This document shows positions 35,667 through 43,832 of a DNA stretch of 64,000 nucleotides, piece after piece. The DNA lies in the NCBI RefSeq assembly GCF_022267515.1, contig NZ_JAKFGB010000009.1, positions 372,001-436,000 on the forward strand, given 5' to 3'. This DNA comes from Rubinisphaera margarita. Lineage in GTDB: Bacteria; Planctomycetota; Planctomycetia; Planctomycetales; Planctomycetaceae. Below the pieces are notes generated by a model that did not search any database, was not told the origin of the DNA, and saw nothing but the letters and a program-made list of their open reading frames with translations. Numbering within the stretch: position 1 is the stretch's first letter; the number at the start of each line of letters is the position of its first letter. Both the position numbers and the translations under genes were made by a program.

Positions 35667-37304
35667 TTATCTGATGGTGCGTGAGGCGGGGTTCCTGGCA
35701 GTGCGTTCAATCGCGTCAGCTTCCGCAGCGGAGGCGCTCCGGGTGCGGAAAATCTCATACTCTCGCAGTCGCCCGCTTCCGAGCTCGGTCGAAATCGTGC
35801 CAAGCGACTCCCATTCGGCAAACGACTGATTCAACGAAGCGGGGAGCTTCGGGTTCACGTCGGTAATCACGTAGGCTGCTCCCGCCTGGTCCGTATCCGG
35901 CTTGGGCCACAGGTCGTACTGACACTGCACCCCGGCGTCATCCTGCGACCAGAGGGGAATCAACGGCTGCGAAGGAAGATAGAAAGCGAGGCCGCTGGTG
36001 ATATCCCGGCCAGCCGTAGAGATGATCAACGGATTTTCCACGCCGGTCGACTTCGCATCGTTCTTAACGACGTCATCGAACTGCTGAGCCAGCGTCTCCC
36101 ATCCCCGCAATCGGCAGGTGATGTCGAGCGGACTTCCCGCCAGCGGAGACAAGGGAACGACAGTCACCGCGGCATAAGTAATGGCGGTACAAACGAGCCC
36201 GGTCTGCCAGCAGCGACTCAGCGTTTTCTCGCGGGACTTGAACAGGTTGTTCAACGTCGATCGCCCCAGCAGCACAGCCGAGACGAGGATGACCGCGGCC
36301 GGATAACAGGCCGCTGGCCAGTTCGGCTCCAGTCGACGGGTCGCGCTCAGGGCAAGAATCCCTAACATCGGCACGCCGGAGAAGCAGACGAGGTAGCGTT
36401 CGCCAGGCGTCAGCGTTTTGAACTTTCGGAAGGCGGCGTACATGGTCACGACGATCACGAACCACAGCATCGGCGAGGCGACGCCCACCTGCCCCAGAAT
36501 AAACTCCGCGAACCGGGCAAACTGGGTCATCCATGTGACGGAGTTCTCGGAGAAGTGCGACGCGGTATGCTCAAGTGTGATCCAGTCGTTCCGCATGTTC
36601 CAGATGAGGACGGGGGCCAGGAACGCCAGCCCCGCCGCAGCCGTCGACCAGATGCGGCCCGAAAACCACATCGCCCGGCGTTCGGGCGTTGCCAGCAGAA
36701 ACAGACCGGCAAGCGGGAAGAAGCCAAGCATCGTCTGCTTCGAAAGGATTCCCAGACCGAGCAACAGAGCCGTGATTGCACACCACTTGAGTGGAGGCGT
36801 CTTGACCGACGTCATCATCCAGAAACCGTACAACGCTCCGGCCCAGCAGAACAGAAATGGAGCATCGATCGTCATCAGAAAGCTGAGAGCCGTTTGCCCG
36901 GGCGTGAGCGCCAGCAGCAGGACCGACAGCACGCCCACACGATACGAGAAGAGCCGGGCTCCCAGATGATACACCCAGAGCAGCCCGAACGTGCCCAGCA
37001 GCGCAGCCGGGAGACGGACCGCAAATTCGCTCGGGCCGAGGAGCGTCGTCGAAAGCCAGTTGATCCAGGCGATCATCGGAGGCTTGCTGTAATAGCCGAA
37101 GTCGAGCCGCCGCGACCAGTCCCAGTAATAGGATTCATCGGCGATCAAATCGACCGGCGAAGACAGAATAAAGCCGAGCCGCACGAGCAGCAGCGTCCCG
37201 ATCAGCCACGAGAGTGGCCTCTGTGCCAGGGACGCTTTGAGTCGTTCGACCAGCGATTGCCCCTGTCCTGATGGAGACGGTTGGGTTTCGGTAATGGCAG
37301 GCAT
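35667..37304 (-). CDS. glycosyltransferase family 39 (ArnT/PMT-like) membrane protein
   Basis: The 545-residue protein has a cytoplasmic N-terminus of about 35 residues, then the GT-C signature: LIADESYYWDWSRRLDFGYYSKPPMI, with the catalytic Asp-Glu in the first periplasmic loop, and FAVRLPAALLGTFGLLW. About 11-12 membrane helices and a periplasmic C-terminal domain of about 120 residues follow. Members transfer a sugar from a polyprenyl phosphate to lipid A or protein. It lies between the LptF/G-like gene (39 bases upstream) and the PAP2 gene (9 bases downstream), which supports a role in modifying an envelope lipid. Confidence 0.93.
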   Translation of the reverse strand: MPAITETQPSPSGQGQSLVERLKASLAQRPLSWLIGTLLLVRLGFILSSPVDLIADESYYWDWSRRLDFGYYSKPPMIAWINWLSTTLLGPSEFAVRLPAALLGTFGLLWVYHLGARLFSYRVGVLSVLLLALTPGQTALSFLMTIDAPFLFCWAGALYGFWMMTSVKTPPLKWCAITALLLGLGILSKQTMLGFFPLAGLFLLATPERRAMWFSGRIWSTAAAGLAFLAPVLIWNMRNDWITLEHTASHFSENSVTWMTQFARFAEFILGQVGVASPMLWFVIVVTMYAAFRKFKTLTPGERYLVCFSGVPMLGILALSATRRLEPNWPAACYPAAVILVSAVLLGRSTLNNLFKSREKTLSRCWQTGLVCTAITYAAVTVVPLSPLAGSPLDITCRLRGWETLAQQFDDVVKNDAKSTGVENPLIISTAGRDITSGLAFYLPSQPLIPLWSQDDAGVQCQYDLWPKPDTDQAGAAYVITDVNPKLPASLNQSFAEWESLGTISTELGSGRLREYEIFRTRSASAAEADAIERTARNPASRTIR

Positions 37305-37343
37305 TGAATCAGTTCTCAGCTATTTGATTTCTTATGAATTCGT

Positions 37344-38471
37344 TCAGGTCTCGACACGATCGAGCATCCAGACGGTCAACGGCGTCGTCAACAGGAGTGG
37401 AATCCAGGCCGCCTGAACCGGTTCAGCCACCTGCAGGGCGGGCAGAAACCGCACTGCATAGGTGCTGCCGATGATGGCGAACAGCCAGAAGCCGCACTCT
37501 CCCGCATTGACGATCATTCCCCGGCTTTCCTTCTGGAGAATGACCGGGATCGCAATCCAGATCATCAGCCCGGTGAGAAACGGTTCGATCACTCGGGCAT
37601 GGAAATTAAACTCGAGGTCTCGAGCGGTGTTGTTGTCGATGGCGGGACTGTTAATCCGCTCGACAAGTTGAGCAGTGCTCAGAAAGCCGCTCGACTCCTT
37701 GGCTTTATAAATGAGGTCCGGCGTCACATCGCTGACGACGAAGATATTCTCCGGCTGCTTGGAACGCAGCAGATACGATTTCCCCTGTTCGGTCAGCGGG
37801 ATCTCGGTCATTGATGGATTCGCGTTTCGCAACAGCCACCCGGAAGGTCGATTCCCCTGCCGTGGATAAAACTCAGCTTCATCGGCTTTCAGGCAGATCA
37901 TGTCCTGGCCGGCAATCTCGGGCGGCAACACGAACGCCGCTTTCTCAATCCGCTGTGTATGCGGGTAAACCGCCCAGCCGTCGATCAGAATCTGGGACGC
38001 ATGGTCGTATCGCGGGGCGACGAGGTGCAGCGTTTCGGCTCCGCCTCCGCCACGGCTTGAATGCAGATGATGCACGGCGTCTCCCAGGAAGACTTCCCGG
38101 TTGACCATCTTCATACCGACCATCACGCAGGCCCCCATCAATAAGGCGGGAGCAAGAACGCGATACGTCGGAATTCCGGCCGAGAGAAACGGTTTGACCT
38201 GGCCGCGACGCTTGCACAGCAGAAGGGTCGTCAGTCCCGACATGGCGATCATGGGAACCGAGGCGGCGTCAAAAATGAACAAGCCCATCTTGCCGTAGTA
38301 AGCGGCAATATTCAGCACGATCGACAACGGCTTTCCATCGCTGTGATTGACGAAGTCGTCCACGTTGTCGAACAGGTCGATCACCGTGAACAGCCCCAGA
38401 ATCACGCACAGATAGACGGCGTTGACGAACAGGAACTGTCGAAAAAGTTGACGTTCAAACGTGGTGAGCAT
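37344..38471 (-). CDS. LptF/LptG family permease
   Basis: The 375-residue protein has the YjgP/YjgQ topology: N-terminal helices with FERQLFRQFLFVNAVYL, three transmembrane segments, a periplasmic beta-rich domain (about 130-280) and three C-terminal helices with FHARVIEPFLTGLMIWIAIPV. LptF and LptG form the inner-membrane permease of the LPS exporter together with LptB. Only one paralogue is in this window; the second must be elsewhere if the complex is the usual one. It leads an operon with the GT39 and PAP2 genes. Confidence 0.92.
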   Translation of the reverse strand: MLTTFERQLFRQFLFVNAVYLCVILGLFTVIDLFDNVDDFVNHSDGKPLSIVLNIAAYYGKMGLFIFDAASVPMIAMSGLTTLLLCKRRGQVKPFLSAGIPTYRVLAPALLMGACVMVGMKMVNREVFLGDAVHHLHSSRGGGGAETLHLVAPRYDHASQILIDGWAVYPHTQRIEKAAFVLPPEIAGQDMICLKADEAEFYPRQGNRPSGWLLRNANPSMTEIPLTEQGKSYLLRSKQPENIFVVSDVTPDLIYKAKESSGFLSTAQLVERINSPAIDNNTARDLEFNFHARVIEPFLTGLMIWIAIPVILQKESRGMIVNAGECGFWLFAIIGSTYAVRFLPALQVAEPVQAAWIPLLLTTPLTVWMLDRVET

Positions 38472-38841
38472 GGTCGCGCTGGCAACATCCTTGTCGCAAC
38501 GGCTGATCGGTCAGATTCCGCAAATCCTTCGCGGTTCGGCAGGTGCGCAGAATCGCCCTGTCGAGAAGAGCCGGATCCTAGCACACCCCCGCCAATGGAC
38601 GCGAGACCAGATTTCCCGAGAGCCGGACAAGAAAATGAAGAGAATAGCGAGACTTGATAACTCATTCGTAGCTGCGGCATCTTGCCGCCGAAAGGACGCG
38701 GGAACCTCAGACCACGTTGAATCGCTTCGACCGATTCTCCGCCAGTAGCCTGGAACCTGTTCGCTGTCGAACACGCACAAACGGCGGCAGGATGCCGCCG
38801 CTACGAGAGGGCCGGCCCGCCCCTGCTGGTCCCCGTAAAAC
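38472..38841. other. intergenic region with a long inverted-repeat element
   Basis: The 370 bases between the LptF/G-like gene start and the lipoyl transferase end contain the repeat at 38666-38807. The part next to 38471 should hold the LptF operon promoter; no clear hexamers are seen. Short frames here have no signal or family match. Confidence 0.5.
38666..38807. repeat. 142-bp element with 25-bp terminal inverted repeats
   Basis: Arms at 38666-38690 and 38783-38807 match at 23 of 25 positions when one is reverse-complemented; each begins TCGTAGC and contains GGCATC and GCCGCC. The 92-base core has no coding signal. Such GC-rich elements are dispersed through planctomycete genomes; whether this family moves is unknown. 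Confidence 0.65.
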
Positions 38842-39516
38842 TCAGGCATTTTCCCAGGATGCCGCCAGATCTCCCAGCCGGCTCATCACTCCAAAGACGA
38901 GACTATCGACCTGGACTTCCCGGCCTGACAGGTCGCTCAGCCCCGGGACTTCCGGAGCCAGCGGTGAGGCTTCCAGAATCAGACTGCCGTGCTGAAGCAC
39001 CGCACCCTTTCGACGACGCTGGGCACTCCCCAGGACCTTCTGTCCATTGCTTAGGACATCATGCCGGTCGCCGCGGAGGAAGCAGAGGAACTCGCCATTC
39101 TGAGCGGCCAGCTCTTCCCCCCGCATCTGGACCGGAATTCCCTGTTCGGCCAGTGCTGCGATGAACGCGGTATGGACGATCGCGTAGAGTGACGTTGGAT
39201 TCTTTGCCAGCGGATGAGCAGCGGGGAGGGCGAGGCTATAGGTCAATTCGCGGTCGTGGAGAATCGCTCCACCGCCGGAGAGTCGTGTGACTGCGGGTAA
39301 ATCGGCAAATCGTTCCGCGAGCGGCGCACGCTGCTTCGCCTGAAAATGACCGAGACTGAGGGTCGCTTCGGCCCAGCGGTAGAAGCGGAAGGAGATCTGT
39401 TCATCGTCGATGGCCCGCGCGAGCAGTTGCTCGTCGATGGCCATATTCTCTTCGCCGGAGCGCGGGAAGAACTCGAGAAACAGGGAGCCGACGGCTGTGG
39501 AAAAGTCTGTCTGCAT
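38842..39516 (-). CDS. lipoate/octanoate protein transferase, LipM-like
   Basis: The ATG at 39516, with AGGA seven bases upstream, gives 224 residues. It has the BPL/LplA fold marks ENMAIDEQLL, RLSGGGAILHDRELTYSL, QKVLGSAQRRRKGAVLQHGSL, and a Cys in FLCFL at the position used for the acyl-enzyme in LipM octanoyltransferases. It should move octanoate or lipoate onto carrier proteins. The gene follows gcvPB by 16 bases in the glycine-cleavage cluster, so GcvH is the natural substrate. LplA-type ligase activity is the alternative. Confidence 0.88.
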   Translation of the reverse strand: MQTDFSTAVGSLFLEFFPRSGEENMAIDEQLLARAIDDEQISFRFYRWAEATLSLGHFQAKQRAPLAERFADLPAVTRLSGGGAILHDRELTYSLALPAAHPLAKNPTSLYAIVHTAFIAALAEQGIPVQMRGEELAAQNGEFLCFLRGDRHDVLSNGQKVLGSAQRRRKGAVLQHGSLILEASPLAPEVPGLSDLSGREVQVDSLVFGVMSRLGDLAASWENA

Positions 39517-39532
39517 CCCTGTCCTCAACGCC

Positions 39533-41056
39533 CTAAATATACGACGGGACCGTTTCTTTCACGCCCTTGGGAGCCTCAACTTCGAAGGCTGTCGGACAGG
39601 GGCAGTAGCTCAGCACCGGCTCGCGGGCCGCCTTGACTTCATCTGGACGACTGACTGGCGTCGTTAGCGGAGCGCTCCGCAACGTCTCCGGATCTTCGGC
39701 CAGAATCGCCTTGATAGTATCGGCAAACCGATCGAGGGTGAGCTTCGATTCGGTTTCCGTCGGCTCCATCATCATCGCTTCCGGAATGACCAGTGGGAAG
39801 TAGACCGTCGGGGCGTGGAAGCCGTAATCGAGCAGCCGCTTCGCGATGTCCATCGCCGTCACGCCCTGCTTCTTCAGCGGAGCAGCGGACGCGACGAACT
39901 CGTGCATACAGCGATCTCCGTTGGGGACGTCGAGGACATCCTTGAGCTGCGACAGTAGATAGTTGGCGTTGAGCACGGCGTGTTCAGAAACTTCCCGAAG
40001 TCCGACGCCGCCGAGCGTGCGAATGTAGAAGTACCCCCGCAGCAGAATGCCGATGTTGCCAATAAACGACCGCAGCTGACCGACCGACTTGGGTGGCTTC
40101 GACAGCTTGTAGACCGTCTTGCCCTGAGCATCGGTTTCACGGGTCACGATTGGCCCCGGCAGGTAGTCGCCGAGGAAATCACGGACCGCAATCGGCCCTG
40201 CACCCGGCCCGCCGGCTCCGTGAGGGCCAGTGAAGGTCTTGTGCACGTTGTAGTGCATCATGTCGCCGCCGAAGTCGCCGGGACGCGTCTTGCCGAGAAT
40301 GGCGTTCATGTTCGCGCCATCGATGTAGACGAGTCCGCCGACATCGTGCAGCATCTCGCTGATCTTCTGAATGTCCTTCTCGAACAGTCCGATCGTGTTC
40401 GGATTCGTGATCATGAACACGGCCACTTCTTCCGACAGGTGCTGCTTCAGATCGTCGAGATTGACGAGCCCGGTCGAAGAAGGTTTCAGCTGGACGCACT
40501 TGTAACCGGCCATAGCCGCACTGGCGGGATTCGTGCCGTGAGCACTCGCCGGGAAGACAACGGTTTTCCGGTCCTCGCCTTTGCTGGCGAAGTAAGCCGA
40601 AGCCGTCAAAATCGCGGCGAACTCGCCCTGAGCCCCGGCGGCTGGATGCAGCGACACCGAAGGCAGTCCGGCGATCTCTCCCAGCATTTCCTGCATCTCG
40701 TACAGAACAGCCAGGAGCCCCTGAATATCATTGGTTTCGGCATAGGGATGAGCGTTGATGAAGCCGTTCATCCCCGCCCAGCGTTCGTGCCGCTTCGGGT
40801 TGTACTTCATCGTACAGCTGCCGAGCGGATAGAAGTGCGTATCGACCGACATGTTCCGCTGAGACAGACTCACATAGTGCCGAACGATATCCCCTTCGGA
40901 CAACTCGGGCAGACTCAACGTGTGATCCGCGCGATGTTCATCGGGGATCTGCGAACTCGTGCCGGCTTCGGCCAGTTCTTCCGGCGGGAACGCGGTCGCG
41001 CGGCGTCCGGGAACGGAGAGATCCTGCAGAAGCTGAAGGGCGATTTGATTTTCCAT
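39533..41056 (-). CDS. gcvPB: glycine dehydrogenase (decarboxylating) subunit 2
   Basis: From the ATG at 41056 the protein has 507 residues, normal for GcvPB. LHPAAGAQGEFA, SAHGTNPASAAMAGY and the PLP-lysine segment NVHKTFTGPHGAGGPG are intact. With GcvPA it forms the split P-protein that decarboxylates glycine and transfers the aminomethyl group to lipoyl-GcvH. It follows gcvPA by about 40 bases. An upstream TTG (41068) is a less likely start. The transcript continues into the lipoyl transferase gene. Confidence 0.96.
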   Translation of the reverse strand: MENQIALQLLQDLSVPGRRATAFPPEELAEAGTSSQIPDEHRADHTLSLPELSEGDIVRHYVSLSQRNMSVDTHFYPLGSCTMKYNPKRHERWAGMNGFINAHPYAETNDIQGLLAVLYEMQEMLGEIAGLPSVSLHPAAGAQGEFAAILTASAYFASKGEDRKTVVFPASAHGTNPASAAMAGYKCVQLKPSSTGLVNLDDLKQHLSEEVAVFMITNPNTIGLFEKDIQKISEMLHDVGGLVYIDGANMNAILGKTRPGDFGGDMMHYNVHKTFTGPHGAGGPGAGPIAVRDFLGDYLPGPIVTRETDAQGKTVYKLSKPPKSVGQLRSFIGNIGILLRGYFYIRTLGGVGLREVSEHAVLNANYLLSQLKDVLDVPNGDRCMHEFVASAAPLKKQGVTAMDIAKRLLDYGFHAPTVYFPLVIPEAMMMEPTETESKLTLDRFADTIKAILAEDPETLRSAPLTTPVSRPDEVKAAREPVLSYCPCPTAFEVEAPKGVKETVPSYI

Positions 41057-41097
41057 GGCTGCGGCCAAATCGTGAAAGAGTCACAAAAGGAAATGAA

Positions 41098-42444
41098 TTA
41101 CCGGCTGAGGGCGGCAACGAGGCGGTCGATTTCGTCGAAGGTCCGCTTCTCGGTGACAGCGATCAGCAGTGAGTTTTCCGGAACACCATTCGGGAACTCG
41201 AATCGATCCAGAACAGGTCCGAGGTTGAAGCCGGCGTTCTGAGCAGCGGCGATCACCTCGTCCACCGGACGGTTGAACTGGAAAACGAACTCTTTGAAGA
41301 ACGGCTGGGCATACGCCAGTTGTCCCACGCCAGCTTCCGTCAATCGATCGGCCAGGGCGGCTGCTTTCTGGTGACACTGATCGCCCAGCTCGACAAAGCC
41401 TTTCGGGCCGAGCTGAGAAATGTAGACCGACGCCCGCAGAGCCATCAGCCCCTGGTTGGTGCAGATGTTACTGGTCGCCTTGTCGCGGCGGATGTGCTGT
41501 TCACGCGTCTGGAAATTGAGCACGAACGCACGGCGTCCATCGCGATCCACAGTCTGTCCGATCAGACGTCCCGGCATCTTGCGGACGAACTTCTCACGAC
41601 AGGCCATGATGCCGAGGTAAGGCCCGCCGAACTGTAGCGGAATACCGAGCGACTGCCCTTCCGCCACGGCAATGTCGATGCCGTAGTCGCCGGGCCGCTT
41701 CATCACGCCGAGACTGACCGGATCGAAGACTTCGATCGCCAGAGCCCCGGCTGCGTGAGCCTGATCAACGACGGACTGCACATCTTCAAAGCAGCCGAAG
41801 AAGTTCGGATGCTGCACGACGACGGCTGCGGTCTGATCGTTGATCAGCGAGCCGGCCTGCTGCCAGTCGGTGACACCATCGACAGCGTCGGCAATGACGA
41901 TCTCGCATTCGTTTCGCATCAGGTACGTGCGAACAGTTTCGATGTATTCGGGATGCACCGTTCCAGAGATGACGACCCGGCTGCCTCGATTGGTCGAGCG
42001 GATCGCCATGATGATCGCTTCAGCCAGAGCACTCGCCCCTTCGTACAGGCTGGCATTGGCGACGTCCATGCCGGTGAGGGCGGTGATCAGCGACTGGAAT
42101 TCGAAGAATGCCTGCAGCGTCCCCTGACTGGCTTCTGGCTGATAAGGCGTGTAGGCGGTGTAGAACTCGCCGCGGGAGCAGATCTCATCGACCGTCGCCG
42201 GGATGAAATGATCGTAGGCTCCGCCCCCCTGGAAGCAGACGCGGTCTCCGTGCGTGGCGAAATCGGAACTGATTTTCCGGAGCATCCGGTCGAGTTCGAT
42301 TTCCGACAGCGCCGGCGGCAGATCAAGTTCGCGATTGAGCCGCACGTCTTCGGGCAGCTGCTCGAAAAGATCGTCGAGGTTTTCGACCCCGATCGCGGCC
42401 AGCATCTGCTGTTGTTCTTCCGGGGTTGCAAATAGATAGGACAC
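41098..42444 (-). CDS. gcvPA: glycine dehydrogenase (decarboxylating) subunit 1
   Basis: A GTG start at 42444 with AGGA about nine bases upstream gives 448 residues, the usual size of GcvPA. SYLFATPEEQQQMLAAIG, FQGGGAYDHFIPA, YTPYQPEASQGTLQ and YEGASALAEA are family hallmarks. It is the partner of GcvPB in the split P-protein. It leads gcvPB and the lipoyl transferase gene; gcvH lies 245 bases upstream on the same strand. No gcvT or glycine riboswitch is seen. Confidence 0.96.
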   Translation of the reverse strand: MSYLFATPEEQQQMLAAIGVENLDDLFEQLPEDVRLNRELDLPPALSEIELDRMLRKISSDFATHGDRVCFQGGGAYDHFIPATVDEICSRGEFYTAYTPYQPEASQGTLQAFFEFQSLITALTGMDVANASLYEGASALAEAIIMAIRSTNRGSRVVISGTVHPEYIETVRTYLMRNECEIVIADAVDGVTDWQQAGSLINDQTAAVVVQHPNFFGCFEDVQSVVDQAHAAGALAIEVFDPVSLGVMKRPGDYGIDIAVAEGQSLGIPLQFGGPYLGIMACREKFVRKMPGRLIGQTVDRDGRRAFVLNFQTREQHIRRDKATSNICTNQGLMALRASVYISQLGPKGFVELGDQCHQKAAALADRLTEAGVGQLAYAQPFFKEFVFQFNRPVDEVIAAAQNAGFNLGPVLDRFEFPNGVPENSLLIAVTEKRTFDEIDRLVAALSR

Positions 42445-42610
42445 GCTGTTCGATCCTGGGTGCGTGGGGTGATCGAAGAAGGTTTAGGCCGGGAGGAAGG
42501 CTCAACGGGCCACGAGACAGCTTCCATTGGCGGCAGCCGGTTTCATGAGCGGGATAAACCTGGGATCACTTCACGGATAAAGCGAAGGAGTTCTCGACCG
42601 GCGCTGCCGC

Positions 42611-42639
42611 ATTATAGACAACTCCGCCTCGAGCTACAG
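42611..42639 (-). promoter_or_regulatory. weak candidate promoter of gcvPA
   Basis: Read on the minus strand, a perfect TATAAT lies at 42616-42611 in the gcvH-gcvPA gap; the -35 region at 17-base spacing (CTGTAG) is poor. It may allow gcvPA to be transcribed independently of gcvH. Confidence 0.25.
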
Positions 42640-42689
42640 TCGCTGCGGCCCGAGAAATTGAAGCTGTGACAATTTGACCGAAGCGGGAA

Positions 42690-43076
42690 TCAGTGCCCTT
42701 CTTCGTCGCAGAGCTTTTCGTAGGCGGCTCGATCGAGGAGAGCATCGATCTGAGACGGATCACTCGGAGTCAGCCGGAAAATCCAGCCAGCCTCAAACGG
42801 GCTGTCCGACAGTTTTTCCAGTTCGTTCTCGAGCGACTCGTTGACTTCGGCCACAGTGCCATCGAGGGGCGAATTCAGCTCGCCGACCGCTTTCACACTC
42901 TCAATCTCGCCGCAGGTTTCGCCCGCTTTGATCTCGCTTCCGACCTTCGGCAGATCGACATAGACCAGATCGGTCAGCTGAGAGACGGCGAAGTCGGTAA
43001 TCCCGATCGTGGCGACGTTGCCGTCCCAGTGCACCCATTCATGCGTCTGCGAATACCGGAGGGAAGAAAGATCCAT
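42690..43076 (-). CDS. gcvH: glycine cleavage system H protein
   Basis: The ATG at 43076 gives 128 residues; a GTG three codons upstream is possible. YSQTHEWVHWDG starts the lipoyl domain, GITDFAVSQLTDLVYVDLP follows, and the lipoylated residue is Lys62 in ESVKAVGELNSP. GcvH shuttles the aminomethyl group between P, T and L proteins. It lies upstream of gcvPA, gcvPB and a LipM-like transferase that could load its lipoyl group. Confidence 0.96.
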   Translation of the reverse strand: MDLSSLRYSQTHEWVHWDGNVATIGITDFAVSQLTDLVYVDLPKVGSEIKAGETCGEIESVKAVGELNSPLDGTVAEVNESLENELEKLSDSPFEAGWIFRLTPSDPSQIDALLDRAAYEKLCDEEGH

Positions 43077-43266
43077 CCCGAACACCCCTGTCTGCCAATA
43101 AGGAGAGAATACTGTGTGAAGCGGCGCCTGCAGATCCGGGCAATTGGAACCGGGGACGGGCGAGCTTCCGCGTTGAACAGCGTCAATTCTGCACAGACGG
43201 GAAAGACTCTGCCACCCTGCCGGCTCAAAAAAGCGGCATTCGCGGTCGCCGGGGCTTCGCGGATCC

Positions 43267-43707
43267 CTACTTCTGTTCGAAGTCGGCGATTTTACCGAGA
43301 CGGCGGGCGTGGCGGCCCCCTTCGAATTCGGTCGTCATCCAGATGTCGGTCATGCGATCGACCAGCTGTTCGCCGAGCAGTTCCGCAGACAGGCAGAGCA
43401 CATTGGCATCGTTGTGACGACGGCTCATTTCCGCAGTCACTTCATCGTGACAGGCCGTGGCCCGGACGCCGGAGAATTTGTTGGCGGCAATGCACATGCC
43501 CATGCCGGTGCCGCAAATCAGAATACCACGATCCACTTCCCCGGCTGCAACAGCCTTGGAAACTTTGATGGCGAAGTCGGGATAGTCGACACTCTCACCA
43601 GATTCCGGGCCCATATCCACGGATTCGTGTCCCAGGTTGGTGAGTCGATCAAGAATACGCGATTTCAGGTCAAATCCCCGGTGATCGCTTGCGACGGCTA
43701 CTTTCAT
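43267..43707 (-). CDS. rpiB: ribose 5-phosphate isomerase B
   Basis: The 146-residue protein starts MKVAVASDHRGFDLK and has DMGPESGESVDYPDFA, the catalytic-Cys region GILICGTGMGMCIAANK and a C-terminal LGKIADFE. It interconverts ribose 5-phosphate and ribulose 5-phosphate in the pentose phosphate pathway. It follows the Sua5/phosphatase fusion by 125 bases. In Firmicutes rpiB (ywlF) is also next to sua5 (ywlC) and the arginine phosphatase gene (ywlE), so the neighbourhood appears old. Confidence 0.95.
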   Translation of the reverse strand: MKVAVASDHRGFDLKSRILDRLTNLGHESVDMGPESGESVDYPDFAIKVSKAVAAGEVDRGILICGTGMGMCIAANKFSGVRATACHDEVTAEMSRRHNDANVLCLSAELLGEQLVDRMTDIWMTTEFEGGRHARRLGKIADFEQK

Positions 43708-43832
43708 TCGGATTCTGTCTCACAATGTTCGGGCGATCCTCGATCGGAAGGATCGAAAGATCGGGAGGCTTCCAGTCATCCCGGATTTCGGGACATTTCA
43801 CCAGCTGCAGCACTGAAAGCAGCGGACTCGGC

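Noticed and set aside
39980..41242. 420-codon frame opposite gcvPB
   Set aside because: Shadow of a clearly identified gene; no domain.
43077..43266. possible glycine riboswitch in front of gcvH
   Set aside because: I could not find the conserved glycine-aptamer core segments in the leader.
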